Source: Armadillidium nasatum (Eukaryota; Arthropoda; Malacostraca; Isopoda; Armadillidiidae). Taken from it: a stretch of 39,233 nucleotides of DNA. The translations under genes and the position numbers were made by a program. The stretch is from assembly GCA_009176605.1 (NCBI GenBank), contig SEYY01023883.1, forward strand, positions 10,001 through 49,233. The letters are read 5' to 3'. Under the pieces are notes generated by a model that worked only from the letters and a program-made list of their open reading frames with translations, ran no database searches and was not told the DNA's origin. This document shows positions 1 to 21,536 of this stretch, in pieces (the first letter of the stretch is position 1; every line of letters begins with the position of its first letter).

Positions 1-151
1 TGGGTATTTATAACATCACTAGAATAGAGCCTATAAAATATAAACTGCTTTAAAACACTATCCACTGATCTTAATAAATTAATGATTCCTTTTAATCAAT
101 CTGCAATGTTACATAAAATAAATCCTGAAAGATAAAAAAGAATTCACTTAC

Positions 152-327
152 TCTGTATGAAAAGTAGTTTGATACATCTGCATCTGAAACTGAAATCTCG
201 AGTAAGGTATCATTATTCATAGGAGTGAAGTTAGAAGACTCAAAAACTTGAACGTCCCATTCTCTTCGTGATAATCTCGGAGAATTGTCATTCACGTCTT
301 TCAGACGTACCACCACGGTCCCACTGC
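152..327 (-). CDS. CadN-like: Cadherin exon (N-cadherin-like), downstream of the pair
   Basis: One internal exon of a classical arthropod-type N-cadherin, a calcium-dependent adhesion receptor at the cell surface. The translated exon carries DVNDNSP, the calcium-binding linker that ends one extracellular cadherin repeat. The next repeat begins with REWDVQVFE and SVSDADVSNYFSYR. The acceptor is the AG at 328-329 after a T-rich stretch. The donor is GTAAGT at 151-146. The exon is 176 bp: two bases that complete a Gly codon split with the upstream exon, then 58 codons. Joined to the exon at 16576-16809, the split codon restores the usual DGGGxxG...DxNDN order. Assignment to N-cadherin rather than another cadherin rests on remembered similarity to the fly protein. 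No start or stop codon is expected here. Confidence 0.85.
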
Positions 328-352
328 CTTTAAAATATACAAACAAATACAT

Positions 353-799
353 TTTTGAAAATAAATTTCAAATTTCTTCTTACATAACGATTTTATAAAA
401 AAAATAAAAAGTAATTTTTCAATTTTTCCTTTCTCTTTTTATATTTTGCCTCATTCCCTATAGAGGGAGTGGAAACTAAAGGAAAAAGAGAAAAATTCAC
501 CCAAACTCATCGTAACGCTGACAATTCAGCAAAGCATTTCAAAAAACAAATTTTAGAAGGTGAAAATAAAATACTGCAGCGGAATGCGAGGGGTCATTTT
601 CATCGAACATCTGGAGTTACAGTACCTATTAAAAATAATAAAATAGCAGTTTATTAATCTTTTAACCTTAGTCACAGCTTGAACAAAAACACTAGCTTCT
701 CTGTATCATCTTAATAACCATAGAGATATTAAGTTTACAAAACAGGTTAGTTTTTATGATCAGACAGACGTTTGCGTTCTTAACTGGTTATCAGATAGA
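353..799. other. Intron sequence, nothing recognised
   Basis: AT-rich sequence between the cadherin exon and a LINE relic. A 62-codon open frame at 469-657 is Lys/Asn-rich and has no motif. I treat it as chance. Confidence 0.5.
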
Positions 800-1330
800 T
801 ACGTCAAAACAGATGGGAAATTTGGCAAATGTAAATGACAAGGAGATATGTAAAGGTTGAATGTTATAGGATTGCAATTTATCACACTGATATTACCACA
901 CCGTGAAATCCTATGCAAATCTACCAGAACTGAGTCAGACAACTCTAGATGCAAAAGCTAGAGCGGATTTAATTAAAATTAGTGGAAGAATGATGTCTTC
1001 CGTAACCATTATAAGAATAGATAGGATTTAATGAAAAGATGGAAAGTAAGAATAGTGTAGGAGATCAATCTGAATCCTGAGATACACTCAATTTCACAGG
1101 AAAGGTAGAAGTAACTCCTTCAGCAACAGAAAAAAATTGAACAATTCGAAAAAACAAGAGAAGAGTTGGAAAAGTGAAGAAGCAAACACATTCGAGGGAA
1201 GTTTAGAGACATGGTTTGCATGTCGTATACGGTCAAATGATATATAAAAGTATATAAATTTTATCATAAAGAGGCACTAAACATGACTCTACATGGTCTC
1301 TAAGGGTAGAAGACCATATATCAATTAGAT
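800..1330 (-). pseudogene. Heavily decayed relic of the LINE at 17.6-19.0 kb
   Basis: On the minus strand the peptide around 800-954 (LVDLHRISRCGN, then NPITFNLYISPCHLH) aligns with the LINE at 17631-19049 (AYLDRISQWGS, then VKFNSLKIKCLKSPS). At DNA level the phrase GGTCTCTAAGGGTAGAAGAC near 1299-1318 matches GGTCTCTAAGGGCAGAAGAC near 18659-18678. CAACTCTAGATGC occurs in both. Many gaps and stops show that this is an old fragment. The limits are approximate. Confidence 0.55.
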
Positions 1331-1381
1331 TTAAAAGTATTAAAGGGTTGCGTTGAACGTCGAAAGCCAAATTGATGATTC

Positions 1382-1403
1382 AAAAAAAAAAAAAAAAAAA
1401 AAA
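1382..1403. repeat. Poly-A run
   Basis: About 22 consecutive A, just downstream of the LINE relic on the plus strand. It does not sit at an identified element end. Confidence 0.8.
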
Positions 1404-1469
1404 AGAATGAGACTCCTAAAGAGGCAGAAAGTGAGTTTAGAATATATTCAGAACTTATACAAATAAAGT

Positions 1470-3955
<2,486 letters not shown>

Positions 3956-4046
3956 AGGGATAGGCTAATTATCAGGTTATGAACCCGTTATCCAACAATT
4001 TTATTGTTATCCGGTTATCCGACAGAATAGTACTACTATCCGGCAG
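3956..4046 (+). mobile_element. Short TA-flanked element (a), GGTTATCC-repeat interior
   Basis: Begins AGGGATAGGCTAATTATC directly after (TA)n, then carries degenerate GTTATCC/GGTTATCCG repeats, and fades into ordinary AT-rich sequence near 4047. The head matches elements (b) at 19343 and (c) at 33751. No matching inverted end is visible on the right, so this is either a partial copy or the far end has been lost. About 200 bp of unassigned sequence follows before the next (TA)n. Confidence 0.5.
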
Positions 4047-4244
4047 TATATATGCTAAACTGAAATTCTTTATTATGAGATCTATACTTTTCATATTTTT
4101 GAAATATAGAACATTTTATATCTTTTTCAATTCTATTCTATAACAGTACCTTTGGATATTCATTTTAATTTAATATAGTATTCGAGACTACATTAAATTG
4201 TTCACAGAACTGAAAATTTTAAATAAAATTTTTAAATTCTTTCG

Positions 4245-4372
<128 letters not shown>

Positions 4373-7300
4373 GGGGGAGGACGTAGCGCCGTCCGAAGCG
4401 ATGCAAGTACCCCCCATTGGGCATAACCCACGAAGTGATAGGATGGGCTAGACCACTCCGTTTCACTCCGTTGCCCTTTGGTTCGTTCCTTTTCGCGTTT
4501 CATCTTCTCAGAGGGTCTCTAGTGTACCCTTGACTCACATTGGAGTGCCTATGCTCCAACCTTCCTCCTTCTTCACATGTGTCCTACAATATTTACAAAC
4601 GCTTACACTTACATTACCTATTAAATTAATCAAAAATGGCAAAACTTAAATCTGCCTCGGAGAATCCTAGAGGGGCGGATTCCAAACATAGCCCCTCATC
4701 TACTCCTTCCCCCATCACCACTTGGGAGTTGGTGGCCTCCGGTGATGGGGTTGGCGCCACCAAGACCTCTATGCCGGCTTGCCCTGGTGCACGGTCTTCG
4801 TTTTTCATTAATTTCTGCAACATTCGCGGTCTTTTTTCTAATCTCCACTTTGTCGAACACCACCTCTCTTCTTCTAGACCTCATCTCTTGTTCTTAACTG
4901 AAACTCAGGTGTCTGAGGTGCTCTGACAGCAAACCCTACTCTGTTTCCTCCTACTGTCTCTATCCTCAATTTTCAGCCAAAGGCGGATGTTGCGCATATG
5001 TGCGCAACGATGTTGTCTGTTCTCGTGTCTCTAATTTGGAGTCTTCTGAATTCTCTACTTTATGGCTCAAACTTTCTTGCAATTCTACGACTAAATTCAT
5101 TTGTTCTGTCTACTTATCCCCTAACTCTACAGACTATCCAAAATTCTTCGACTATCTTAACTCCAAAATAGAACACATTCTTTCTTCTTCTCCTTTCTCT
5201 GAAATCATCATTTTAGGTGATTTCAATGTTCACCACCGCCAATGGCTTTCATCTAGTTCTCAAGATCCAGCTGGTGAACTCGCCTTCCAATTTTCTATCC
5301 ACAACAACCTTGAGCAGTTGGTGCAACTCCCTACCCGTGTCCCTGACCGTCTTGGTGATGAACCCAACATTCTAGACCTTTTTCTAACTTCTAATCCTTC
5401 TTCTTATACTGTTAAACTCTTTCCTCCTCTGGGTTCATCCGATCATCTTCTTATCTCCGTATCTTGTCCTGTCTCTTCAAGTCTTCCGCAAGAACGGCCC
5501 CCGCCGCCATCGGCGAGGAGACGTTTCTGGCATTTCGGTGCCACTAACTGGTCTGACTTGCGGTCGTACTTTTCTGATTTTCCATGGAATGATTACTGTT
5601 TCCGTGGGAGGGGTCCCTCGGAGTGCGCTGAGCGCATAACTGAGGTGATTCTCTCTGGCATGGAGGCGTACATTCCATATTCTTTCCCTTCTACTAAACC
5701 TAATAAACCTTGGTTTAACTCTGCTTGTTCTCGTGCTATCCGCCGCAGGGATGCTGCCTTCAGGGACTACCGTCGTCTTCAAACTCCAGAATCTCATGCA
5801 ACTCATATTTCATCCCGGAATCGTGCAAAATCTATTCTTCGAGATACTAAAAACTCTTTTCTCCGTCGCAAATGCAATAATCTTTCTGGCTCCTCTTCCT
5901 CTCGCCCTTTCTGGCATTTTGCAAAAAATGTCAACTCTAACTTTGCTTCTTCCTCTTTCCCTCCTCTAGTATCTTCTGACGGTACAACTGCCGTTTTGCC
6001 TTCCTCTAAAGCTGAACTCTTTGCTCAAACTTTTGCCTTAAATTCAACCTTAGACGATTCCGGAGCTGTTCCTACTCCTTCAACCCCCTCTAACTCATTT
6101 ATGCCTAAAATTGTAATTTCTTCTAAAGACGTCACTTCTGCTCTCTCTGAGCTTAACACTAAGAAGGCGTACGGTCCTGATGGTATCCTCCTGTGGTTCT
6201 CAAAACTTGTGCTTCCGAGCTTGCACCCTGCCTTGGTAAACTATTTCGTCTATGTCTTTCTACTTCAACCTTCCCTTCTTGCTGGAAACGTGCGCTCATT
6301 CAGCCTGTGCCGAAGAAGGGGGACCCCTCTCAGCCCTCTAACTATCGTCCTATTTCTTTAACCTCCGTTCTTTCTAAAGTTTTCGAATCTATCCTTAACA
6401 GGAAGATTTGGAAACATCTCAATTCTTCTAATCTTATCTCAGATCGCCAGTATGGCTTTCGAAAGAAACGCTCTACTGGTGATCTTCTTTCCCTTCTCTC
6501 TGACTCTTGGTCCTCCGCTCTTCGGCATTTCGGTGAATCTTTTGCTGTAGCGCTGGACATATCGAAAGCTTTCGATAGAGTCTGGCACAAAGCTTTGATT
6601 TCCAAACTTCCCTCTTTCGGAATCTATCCTTCTCTCTGTGACCTTCTCTCTGATTTCCTTTCGGGTCGTTCTATAGCAGCTGTTGTAGACGGCCACCGTT
6701 CATCCTATAAATCTATTAATAGTGGTGTTCCTCAAGGATCTGTCCTATCCCAAACACTTTTTCTGTTTTTCATTAATGACCTTCTCTCTATTACTTCATC
6801 TCCTATCCACTCCTATGCTGATGACTCCACCCTTCATTACTCTTTTCATTTTGAAAGACGCCCCTCCCAGCAACAGTTAATAGAGGCAAGGAGGGTGGCC
6901 TTGGAGCAACTAACCTCTGATCTATCTCTCATTTCCAATTGGGGCAAAGAAAACATGGTCGTTTTCAATGCCTCAAAAACTCAATTCCTCCATCTCTCTA
7001 CTCGACACAATCTTCCACACAACTACATATCTTCTTCGAAAACACGCAACTCAAACCTTCATCTTTCCTCAATATTCTAGGTGTTTCTTTTTCTCGTGAT
7101 CTTTCTTGGAAAGATCACATTACCTCTCTTTCTAAACAAGCTTCTAAGAGGTTGGGTGTTCTGAGGCGCCTTCAGTATTTCTTCACACCACCCCAGTTGC
7201 TTGCTCTGTATAGGGGTGTTGTTCGCCCCTGTATGGAGTATGCGTCACACATCTGGGGTGGTTCCACACACACAGCTCTCCTGGAAAAGGTGGAGTCTAG

Positions 7301-7725
7301 AGCTTTTCGCCTTATCAATTCTCCTGCTCTCACTAATTCTCTCCAATCTCTTTCTGCCCGTCGAAATGTTGCGTCACTCTCTCTCTACTATCGCTATTAC
7401 AATGGACACTGCTCTTCTGAACTCTCTCGTCGCATACCTCCTCCATTAAGAAGGGCTCGTGCGACTCGTCTTTCTACACAGTCTCATCCTTTCTCTGTCC
7501 AACTCTCTGACCCCAGACTTAACCTCTATGCTCAATCTTACATTTACTCTACTGGTAAAGTCTGGAACACACTTCCTTCATCTATTTTCCCAACTACCTA
7601 TGACTTAAGCACCTTTAAACGCCGTGCATCAGGTCATGTCGGCCTTTAATTTGACCATGTTTCCGACTTTCCTCCCAACTCGGCTGGAACAATGGTAGGC
7701 CTCTAACCTTTGCCCACCAGAGGAG
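4373..7725 (+). mobile_element. LINE copy B, Jockey/CR1-like, full span
   Basis: The most complete copy of the main LINE family here, about 3.35 kb. It has a 5' untranslated region of roughly 260 bp that starts right after (TA)n and contains CCCCCCATTGGGCATAACCC. One long coding region follows, then about 75 bp of 3' sequence ending CTTTGCCCACCAGAGG, then about 35 A and a very long TA tract. The 5' region is shared with copies C (19643) and D1 (34080). No separate ORF1 is visible. There is an endonuclease and a reverse transcriptase but no RNase H motif. Both edges abut simple repeats, so a target-site duplication cannot be seen. Placement in the Jockey/CR1 group is by motif style only. Confidence 0.9.
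4636..7649 (+). pseudogene. LINE copy B endonuclease-reverse transcriptase, three frameshifts
   Basis: Encodes target-primed retrotransposition functions. The N-terminal apurinic-type endonuclease shows INFCNIRGL, LFLTET, GDFNV near 5216, and GSSDHLLIS near 5431. The reverse transcriptase shows [40 protein letters not shown] near 6553, GVPQGSVLS, and HSYADDSTLHYS near 6808 with both catalytic Asp present. The C-terminal part includes SWKDHITSLS, RPCMEYASH and GKVWNTLP, ending GHVGL before a stop. Comparison with copies A and C places one extra base near 4915, one missing base near 6187, and a two-base loss near 7030. No in-frame stop interrupts the segments themselves, so the copy decayed recently compared with copies C and D. 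The start at 4636 (MAKLKS) is the first Met in the opening frame. Confidence 0.85.
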
Positions 7726-8130
<405 letters not shown>

Positions 8131-8147
8131 TATTATTATTATTATTA

Positions 8148-8203
<56 letters not shown>

Positions 8204-8217
8204 TATTATCATTATTA
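8131..8217. repeat. (TTA)n tract
   Basis: About 28 units of TTA with a few substitutions, continuous with the TA tract to its left. Confidence 0.95.
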
Positions 8218-8283
8218 GGCAGTACGCCATACAAAGTTGGATGAGTTCCGTGTATAATTGGAGTTAAAAATTCTCAGTCTAAA

Positions 8284-8560
8284 CAGAACTGCAAGATTCT
8301 TTTAGGCTGCCATTGCAACCATTGTGATGTGAGGTTTCCAAGACAATTTTTTTATTTTTGTGAATGCCAAGGATGTTTATATTGTTATCAGGAGGGACAG
8401 GAGAATCATTGAAAGAAATAGAAAGTGTCTTTGAGAGGGAGATTTCAAGAAGTTTAGTTTTTAAAGTGCTGAATTTCCCATGATAGAGACGGAATTTCTA
8501 TCCAGATCAGCAAGAATGAAATCGGAAAGATGATGACAAGAGACAACTCTAGAGGCACAT
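8284..8560 (-). pseudogene. Relic of the 17.6-19.0 kb LINE subfamily
   Basis: The DNA here lines up with 18100-18340. Both hold GTGAGGTTTCC or GTGAAGTTTCC, then GAGGGAGATTTCAAG or GATGGAGATTTCAAA, then TCTATCCAGATcAGCAagAATGAAAT-type wording, then CAACTCTAGA. In protein terms this is the minus-strand segment after the YADD box. It is short, gapped and non-coding now. Confidence 0.65.
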
Positions 8561-8894
8561 AATTATTCCTACCCTATTAATTACCGACAATTCTTTTAAT
8601 ATACTTGCCAAGTATTAAACCTCAATAACCCCTTCCTCAGAGTCTATGTTACTAATGGACAGAACAATAGGAATGATCAGAATCTAACTAATGAAAGGAA
8701 GCAAAAAATATTTTAAATTATGAATTTACAAGAAAAAAGTACGATTCAAAATTACTTGAACAATTATCGGCTTTCCCAATGATATTAAAAGTAACAAAAG
8801 AATTAAAATTTTCAGCCTTTAAATTATTTACACGTATTAGTAATTTAAGACCTTAATGTATAGTTACTATTTCAATCATTTGCATAAATCCTCC
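8561..8894. other. Intron sequence, nothing recognised
   Basis: AT-rich unique-looking sequence. I see no ORF with a motif and no repeat. Confidence 0.5.
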
Positions 8895-9570
8895 AAGAGT
8901 AGGGTCTTCACTTTTGGGGGGGGGACAAATTATTAGTAAAGTTTTCCTTTTTTCATCAATTTTATAGTAGAATCTATGCCGATTCCAAATCTGTAATCAG
9001 TTTTTTAAAATTCCAAGCGGTTCCTGAGAAAAAGACTTTTAAAGTGACACATGTCGAATGACCTTGAAAATGTTAAATGGGCGTATGCCATGCACTTATT
9101 TTAGGGTGTTGAGTTTTTAAAATTTGTTTTGAAACATTCTAATAGCAAATTTTCTGCTGATTCCAAATATGTAATTAGTTTTGCATATTTCCAAACGGTT
9201 GCTGAGATATGACCACTAAAAAAATCTCAAATGGGGCGAGCCCCATTAATAGAGACTCCAACTTTTGGGGGGAAATATTATAATTTTTTTCAGCGATTTT
9301 ATAGTAAAATCTATGCTGATTCCAAATCTGTATTTAGTTTTTCATAATTCCGAACGGTTCCTGAGAAAAAGACTTTTCAAGTGACACCTTTCAACGATAT
9401 TGAAAATGTCGGCAAATCACCCTCAAAGAAATTTTTTTTATTTTTTAAAATTTTAAAATTTGTAAACATATTCTTATAGCAAATGTCCTCCTGATTCCAA
9501 ATATGTAATTAGTTTTTCATAACTCCAAATGGTTGCTGAGATATGACCAGTCAAACATAGAACGTAATTT
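8895..9570 (+). repeat. Two-unit tandem repeat of about 336 bp, each unit with A and B halves
   Basis: The phrase GATTCCAAATCTGTA occurs at 8981 and 9318 (A halves, 337 bp apart). GATTCCAAATATGTAATTAG occurs at 9159 and 9493 (B halves, 334 bp apart). Each A half continues to CGGTTCCTGAGAAAAAGACT. Each B half continues to GGTTGCTGAGATATGACCA. Both units open with a CTTTTGGGGGG run (8925 and 9255). A and B halves are clearly related to each other, so an older duplication of about 170 bp was itself duplicated. Confidence 0.8.
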
Positions 9571-10500
9571 TACGCATTTACGTTTTTACGTTTATGTTAT
9601 TTTCACGTAATATCACTTTTTAGAGAAAAAAATTTGCCAAAAAAAAAGTTTCTCACCATTTTGTTTTAAATTTTCTGTGTGAACTAGAAAAACTTCACGG
9701 AAAGTACCAACGAAGTTTGAACTAGGAAATAACTTCGGGTATATTAAAAATCGAGTGAAAGTTTTCACCAAAAAAAAAAAAAAACAAAAAAAAATTTCAA
9801 ATGAGTTTAGGCGAATACCAAACTACCTATACCAAAAGCTATCAACTTTGTTAAGCATTTTTTTAAAAGCTACATATGTTTCCAATTCCTCAACGAAAAA
9901 AACAGAAAAAAATATTAAATATTATGTATTTTATTAAGGATTTTGTAAAAAAAAAGTCAGAAAAAAAGTGGGGTTCAAACCCCTTTTAAAAAAAAACTTT
10001 CCCATAGGTATTTACTCCAAAAATTGACCATAGGAGAAGGATTTACATTTAAATATGTTCTCTATGAAGGTCCTGTAGCCAAATTTTTTCTACTCTTGGA
10101 GGGTCCCCTTTACTCTGACTTTTTTTTTAAAAAAAATTTTCATCAATGAGCCTAGTATTTCGACTTAAAAAAAAAAGAAATTAATTTTTATTTTTACATT
10201 CATCGATTCCACTAATTATTTAGATGGTTTATAAAGCTTTTAATGACGATATACTTTCACTTAGATATTTATTCAAACTTTTATTCCATTTTAACGTTTC
10301 TGATAGAATTTTCACACTTTATGAGTTTAAATCTTAACACATTTCCACAGAGAAACAATTAAGGAAACTTTGACAAACAAATAAATCTGAGTAAATATGT
10401 TACTACTATTAAAAATAAATAAATATAAAATATTTGTTAAAAACTACTGTATTATTTACCCTACTCTGAGCAATTCATACTGTAAAATCTTTTAAAAATT
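9571..10500. other. AT-rich intron, nothing recognised
   Basis: Many A and T homopolymer runs. The small open frame at 9755-9937 is Lys/Thr-rich with no motif. There may be decayed LTR-element sequence toward 10500, but I cannot support it. Confidence 0.5.
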
Positions 10501-10509
10501 GATTACGTT

Positions 10510-11215
10510 TTAAGGCAGCTATTTTTTGGGGTCTTGAGACCTCTTGATTAGTTATAAGTCGATAAGTTTTAGAGGACCCATCATCAACTTCATTAACGCC
10601 TGGAGGAGCTTTGACTTCATGAGTTATTAACAACTCAAGAGTATATATATTTGAAACAGATGATGAGCTATTACCCCATTAGTTTGTTTCACCTTCACAA
10701 ACCTAATCTTTGAGTCATAACCCCTTATGACTTCTGTTACTTTGCTCATAAGCCAAAATGGAAGTGTGTTATGGGGTATTTTATTAACATCATATCGCTA
10801 ACCTTTATTTTATTATCCAAGGTATCCTGGGATAGGTCTCTGGCATATTCTCTTGATCTCAAGATGTTGCTCTCATATTACTGTTCCCTAAAAGTATGGT
10901 AAAGTTGATCTAGGTGAGTAAGATATAATTCCATTCTACCCCTTCCATCTCTATACACTCAAGTATCATCAACCTTCTCCCTAGAGATTAGCGCTAAATT
11001 ACCATGAAGCCCAAGGAAAGAGTTAGGGGACAATCAGAGTTAGAATGTAATTAGAGGTCTACTATTGATTTCGGTCTTAATGATAGAGAGGGTGGTTAGT
11101 AATTGAAAGCATGTTAATTTACATATCCACCACTACCTTATGCAAGAAGTTCTTTTCCACTCTCAACAAACATTCGCAGGCCAAGCCTATCCAGCCAGCA
11201 AATAAAAGAATCTGT
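10510..11215 (-). pseudogene. Decayed LTR-retrotransposon integrase C-terminal part (BEL/Pao-like)
   Basis: No open frame survives, but consecutive minus-strand segments read as the end of a retroviral-type integrase. Near 11205-11140 is AGWIGLACECLLRVEK followed by NFLHKVV, in the place of the usual GGxWERLVxxVKxxLxKV. Near 11085-11060 is IKTEINSRPL, matching the EIxxxLNSRPL motif. Near 10780-10640 is SKVTEVIRGYDSKIRF, then VKQTNG and IYTLEL, matching the post-catalytic WxxGxVxExIxGxDGxVR and LYPLE pattern. The catalytic core, reverse transcriptase and LTRs are not seen. BEL/Pao is favoured by the spacing, though a Gypsy-like source is possible. Confidence 0.6.
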
Positions 11216-11239
11216 ACAAGGGAGATATTGTTATTTTTA

Positions 11240-12060
11240 AAATCTTTTCTTAACTCAGTGGACATAAAGGCTTGTTTTAATTAACATTTTATCCCATGGC
11301 CAAGTATTTTATATCAGTAGCCATACTTAAAAGAGGATGCATGGGCTACCTTTAAAAATTTTAAAATGAAGTGAAAATTGAACTGTATATTCACAATTGT
11401 ATTAGCTACAAAAGGTTATACAAAATTTTTGATATATACTTTTTAAGAAAAAAATGTTATATGCCTTTTTCTGACCAACTGTCAGAATTTTTTTTTAAAA
11501 TTTGGGAAAAGTTAACCTTCCGTCCAATTTTTTTTTAAAAAACTACACCTGCAACTTTTTCATATGTTTAGGTTGTATAATATAAAGGCAAAAATTTATT
11601 TTAATTATTTATTCAGTGCTATTTGTTATTTTCGAGATATTGCCTTTCAAATTTGTCCAATTTTCTAAAAAAAAAAATTTCAAAATTTTCAAATTTTTTG
11701 GCTATATCGAAAAGAAGAAATAGCATTGAATGTATTGTGAGAAAGTTATAGATCTGTATCTCCTCTAAGCAACTGCCAAAAATAAAAATAAAAATTTATT
11801 TAATTTATTTTTTTTGTCAGGAATGGTAAATTTTCCCAATTTTTTTTCAATAAGAAATTCGATCATATAACTTTTTTTCCTAAAGCAGATATCAAAAATC
11901 GCATCCTAACGTTTCTTGCAAATGTATCTGAGAAAATGTTCCAAATAACTTTCAAGCCGTTATAGACAGAGAAAAATGTCCGAAATCTATTTTTTTTAGC
12001 GCGTTGAAATGCATATACTCTGCAAATTTCAAAAAATCGATAGAAAATTAAAAGGCTCTT
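11240..12060. other. AT-rich intron, nothing recognised
   Basis: Long A/T runs and no coherent open frame. It lies directly upstream of the Polinton remnant at 12061 and may include its decayed flanking genes, but no motif supports that. Confidence 0.5.
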
Positions 12061-12273
12061 TTGAAATTGAATCCTATCTATAAATGGAATTGTTCCTTTA
12101 AAAAACCTCAGAATGGTAAGTTACGTCGATATAGGAACACCATTCGAAAACTGGCACGCAATATAAAAGATCTAAAACTTGAAAATAAGTTGCTACAAAA
12201 AGGTAGAGGAGTTTTCCTACTTCTGCTTTTCTCAGTTACTGGTCCTTTATTATCTAAATTAATTTTACAGTAA
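12061..12273 (+). pseudogene. Small basic/hydrophobic Polinton-type protein, fragment
   Basis: Seventy codons ending in TAA. The middle is basic (KLRRYRNTIRKLARNIKDLK), then LLQKGRG, then a hydrophobic stretch (VFLLLLFSVTGPLLSKLI). Small Polinton proteins with a Lys/Arg-rich body, an LLQxGG-like turn and a hydrophobic end commonly precede the gene found next here. The Met at 12061 is not a secure start, and the N-terminal part is probably missing. Function unknown; a virion or membrane role is a guess from composition. Confidence 0.45.
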
Positions 12274-12314
12274 GGAAGAAATTAGTAGTTTTACCATAGG
12301 CAGATTATGAGAAA

Positions 12315-12863
12315 ATGAAATACATAAAAGGTCAACAGCAAAAACTTCAACAAAAACAACTTTACAGTTTGTATGATCCCAAAGCTGAAAAATTAAATAA
12401 TTATGAAAATGAAGTTTCTCGTATATTCAATTCGAATATTGATGTGAATGAAAAATGTATTTCGTACCAAGATTCAAAACAGTCATTTGTGGACTTAAAA
12501 AAATTGCAGCATAAGATATTATTAAGTGACTCTAAAGAAAAATATATACCACCAATACGAACATCATCATCATCGTCTAATACTGAAGAAGAGAAAGGAT
12601 TTCAAAATATGTTAAAATTGTGTCAACATATCAGATCAAGAAATAATGAACTTGCTTTATTCAATATTTTAAATGATCAGGTTTCATGGTATGTTTCAGG
12701 ACATATTATTATTGACGGAGAAAGAGTTACAGGTTCAAACATTGTTGATCTAATGTCAGATGCCACAAGAGAGTGGAAGAAGCCGCCGATAATAGGATGG
12801 CTCAAGATTAAACAATTATTTCAATCTATTAATTTCTCAAAAAGTCTAATACATAATAAATAA
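12315..12863 (+). CDS. Polinton-associated protein with GSNIVDL motif, copy 1
   Basis: 182 codons, open from ATG to TAA. The N-terminal half (SLYDPKAEKLNNYENE, then DVNEKCISYQDS) looks helical. A low-complexity linker of Ser follows. The C-terminal half holds the conserved block GHIIIDGERVTGSNIVDLM followed by PPIIGWLKIKQLF. A second gene at 26579-27226 on the other strand has the same order: LYEPKMEQL, EKRTKYQDML, then IIIDDEPIPGSNIIDLI and PVTGWPIIKQKL. From memory this GSNIxDLxxD...GW block recurs in Maverick/Polinton elements; its function is not established. Its neighbour is the small basic protein 41 bases upstream on the same strand. It is probably a stranded remnant, since no other Polinton gene is nearby. 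Confidence 0.6.
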   Translation: MKYIKGQQQKLQQKQLYSLYDPKAEKLNNYENEVSRIFNSNIDVNEKCISYQDSKQSFVDLKKLQHKILLSDSKEKYIPPIRTSSSSSNTEEEKGFQNMLKLCQHIRSRNNELALFNILNDQVSWYVSGHIIIDGERVTGSNIVDLMSDATREWKKPPIIGWLKIKQLFQSINFSKSLIHNK

Positions 12864-13070
12864 AAATTATCTTATTTGGAAATTTGAAAAATATTTCATA
12901 TACCCCTAGGTAAGAAATAACAACCTATGAACCTCTTTTACCTCAGGAAGGTCAAAAGGGAAAATGTAAATACCCTTTATCCAACAGTTTAAGGATTAAG
13001 GAAGAACACGACTATGCTTTGTAATTCGATAAGTTCGTGATTTATGCTATGTAAATGACTGTATTTTCAA

Positions 13071-14890
<1,820 letters not shown>

Positions 14891-14894
14891 CTAC

Positions 14895-16514
<1,620 letters not shown>

Positions 16515-16575
16515 AAACTCCTGGGATTAAAATTATATTCACATATATTCATTGAAATTGAAGTGGATTTCTTAC

Positions 16576-16809
16576 CTTTCAGTCCTCCACCATCACTCGC
16601 AACTACTTGTATTCGAAACTCTGGAGTTGTCTCTCGATCCAAACAACAAACAGCTGTTCGCAATTCACCAGATTCTGGTTGGATGATGAAAAGCGGATTT
16701 CCTGTTCTTTCATCAATAACATTCTTTTCTAAGGAGTAAGTCAATTTTGCATTGGTTCCAGAAGTTGCATCATCCGAATCCCATGCGCTTACCTTAGTCA
16801 CAACTAGGT
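16576..16809 (-). CDS. CadN-like: Cadherin exon (N-cadherin-like), upstream of the pair
   Basis: Exon of 234 bp encoding most of one extracellular cadherin repeat. In order it shows [19 protein letters not shown] (calcium-binding DxD and the GxNAxxxYS segment), [13 protein letters not shown], the LDRE motif preceded by TAVCC, and [10 protein letters not shown] at the end. The acceptor AG is at 16811-16810 after a T-rich stretch. The donor GTAAG starts at 16575. Both ends are phase 1. The exon supplies the first base of a Gly codon that the exon at 152-327 completes. The TAVCCLDRE wording and the DGGGLKG junction match arthropod N-cadherin as I remember it, near its last extracellular repeats. 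Long TA tracts lie about 65 bp and 22 bp from its two ends. The next exon upstream is not in the window. Confidence 0.9.
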
Positions 16810-16827
16810 CTTTGCAAATAAAAAAAG

Positions 16828-17107
<280 letters not shown>

Positions 17108-17205
17108 ACCCAAAAAAGTTCGATTCAAGAACTGTTTCAAGTGTACGAGCTCCCGTTAAGGCACTATCACCAGGTTTTCACCCTGTTCTTCCCTCGTTCT
17201 TTAAG

Positions 17206-17450
<245 letters not shown>

Positions 17451-17554
17451 GTACGACACAGTAAACATCATATTTAATATTTTGATAATACCAAAATAAA
17501 CAAGATTAGTGTATTAATAAATTGACAATTCTTGCTTCCTAGTGCGATCTTTCG

Positions 17555-17630
<76 letters not shown>
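17555..17630. repeat. (TA)n tract
   Basis: About 75 bp of TA, the shortest tract apart from the one at 35028. It abuts the 3' end of the LINE at 17631. Confidence 0.97.
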
Positions 17631-19155
<1,525 letters not shown>

Positions 19156-19236
19156 TTCTGTCAGCCCTGTTCCCAAAAAAAAACTTTTTATATAGTTGTA
19201 AACAATAGTTATAAATATATAGGAATATAGCAATGT

Positions 19237-21536
<2,300 letters not shown>

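Noticed and set aside
5477..5806. Minus-strand open frame opposite LINE copy B
   Set aside because: It is a shadow of the endonuclease-RT frame on the plus strand. The same shadow appears at copies A and C.
8895..9570. CRISPR array
   Set aside because: The repeats are long and diverged with related spacers, and the DNA is eukaryotic.
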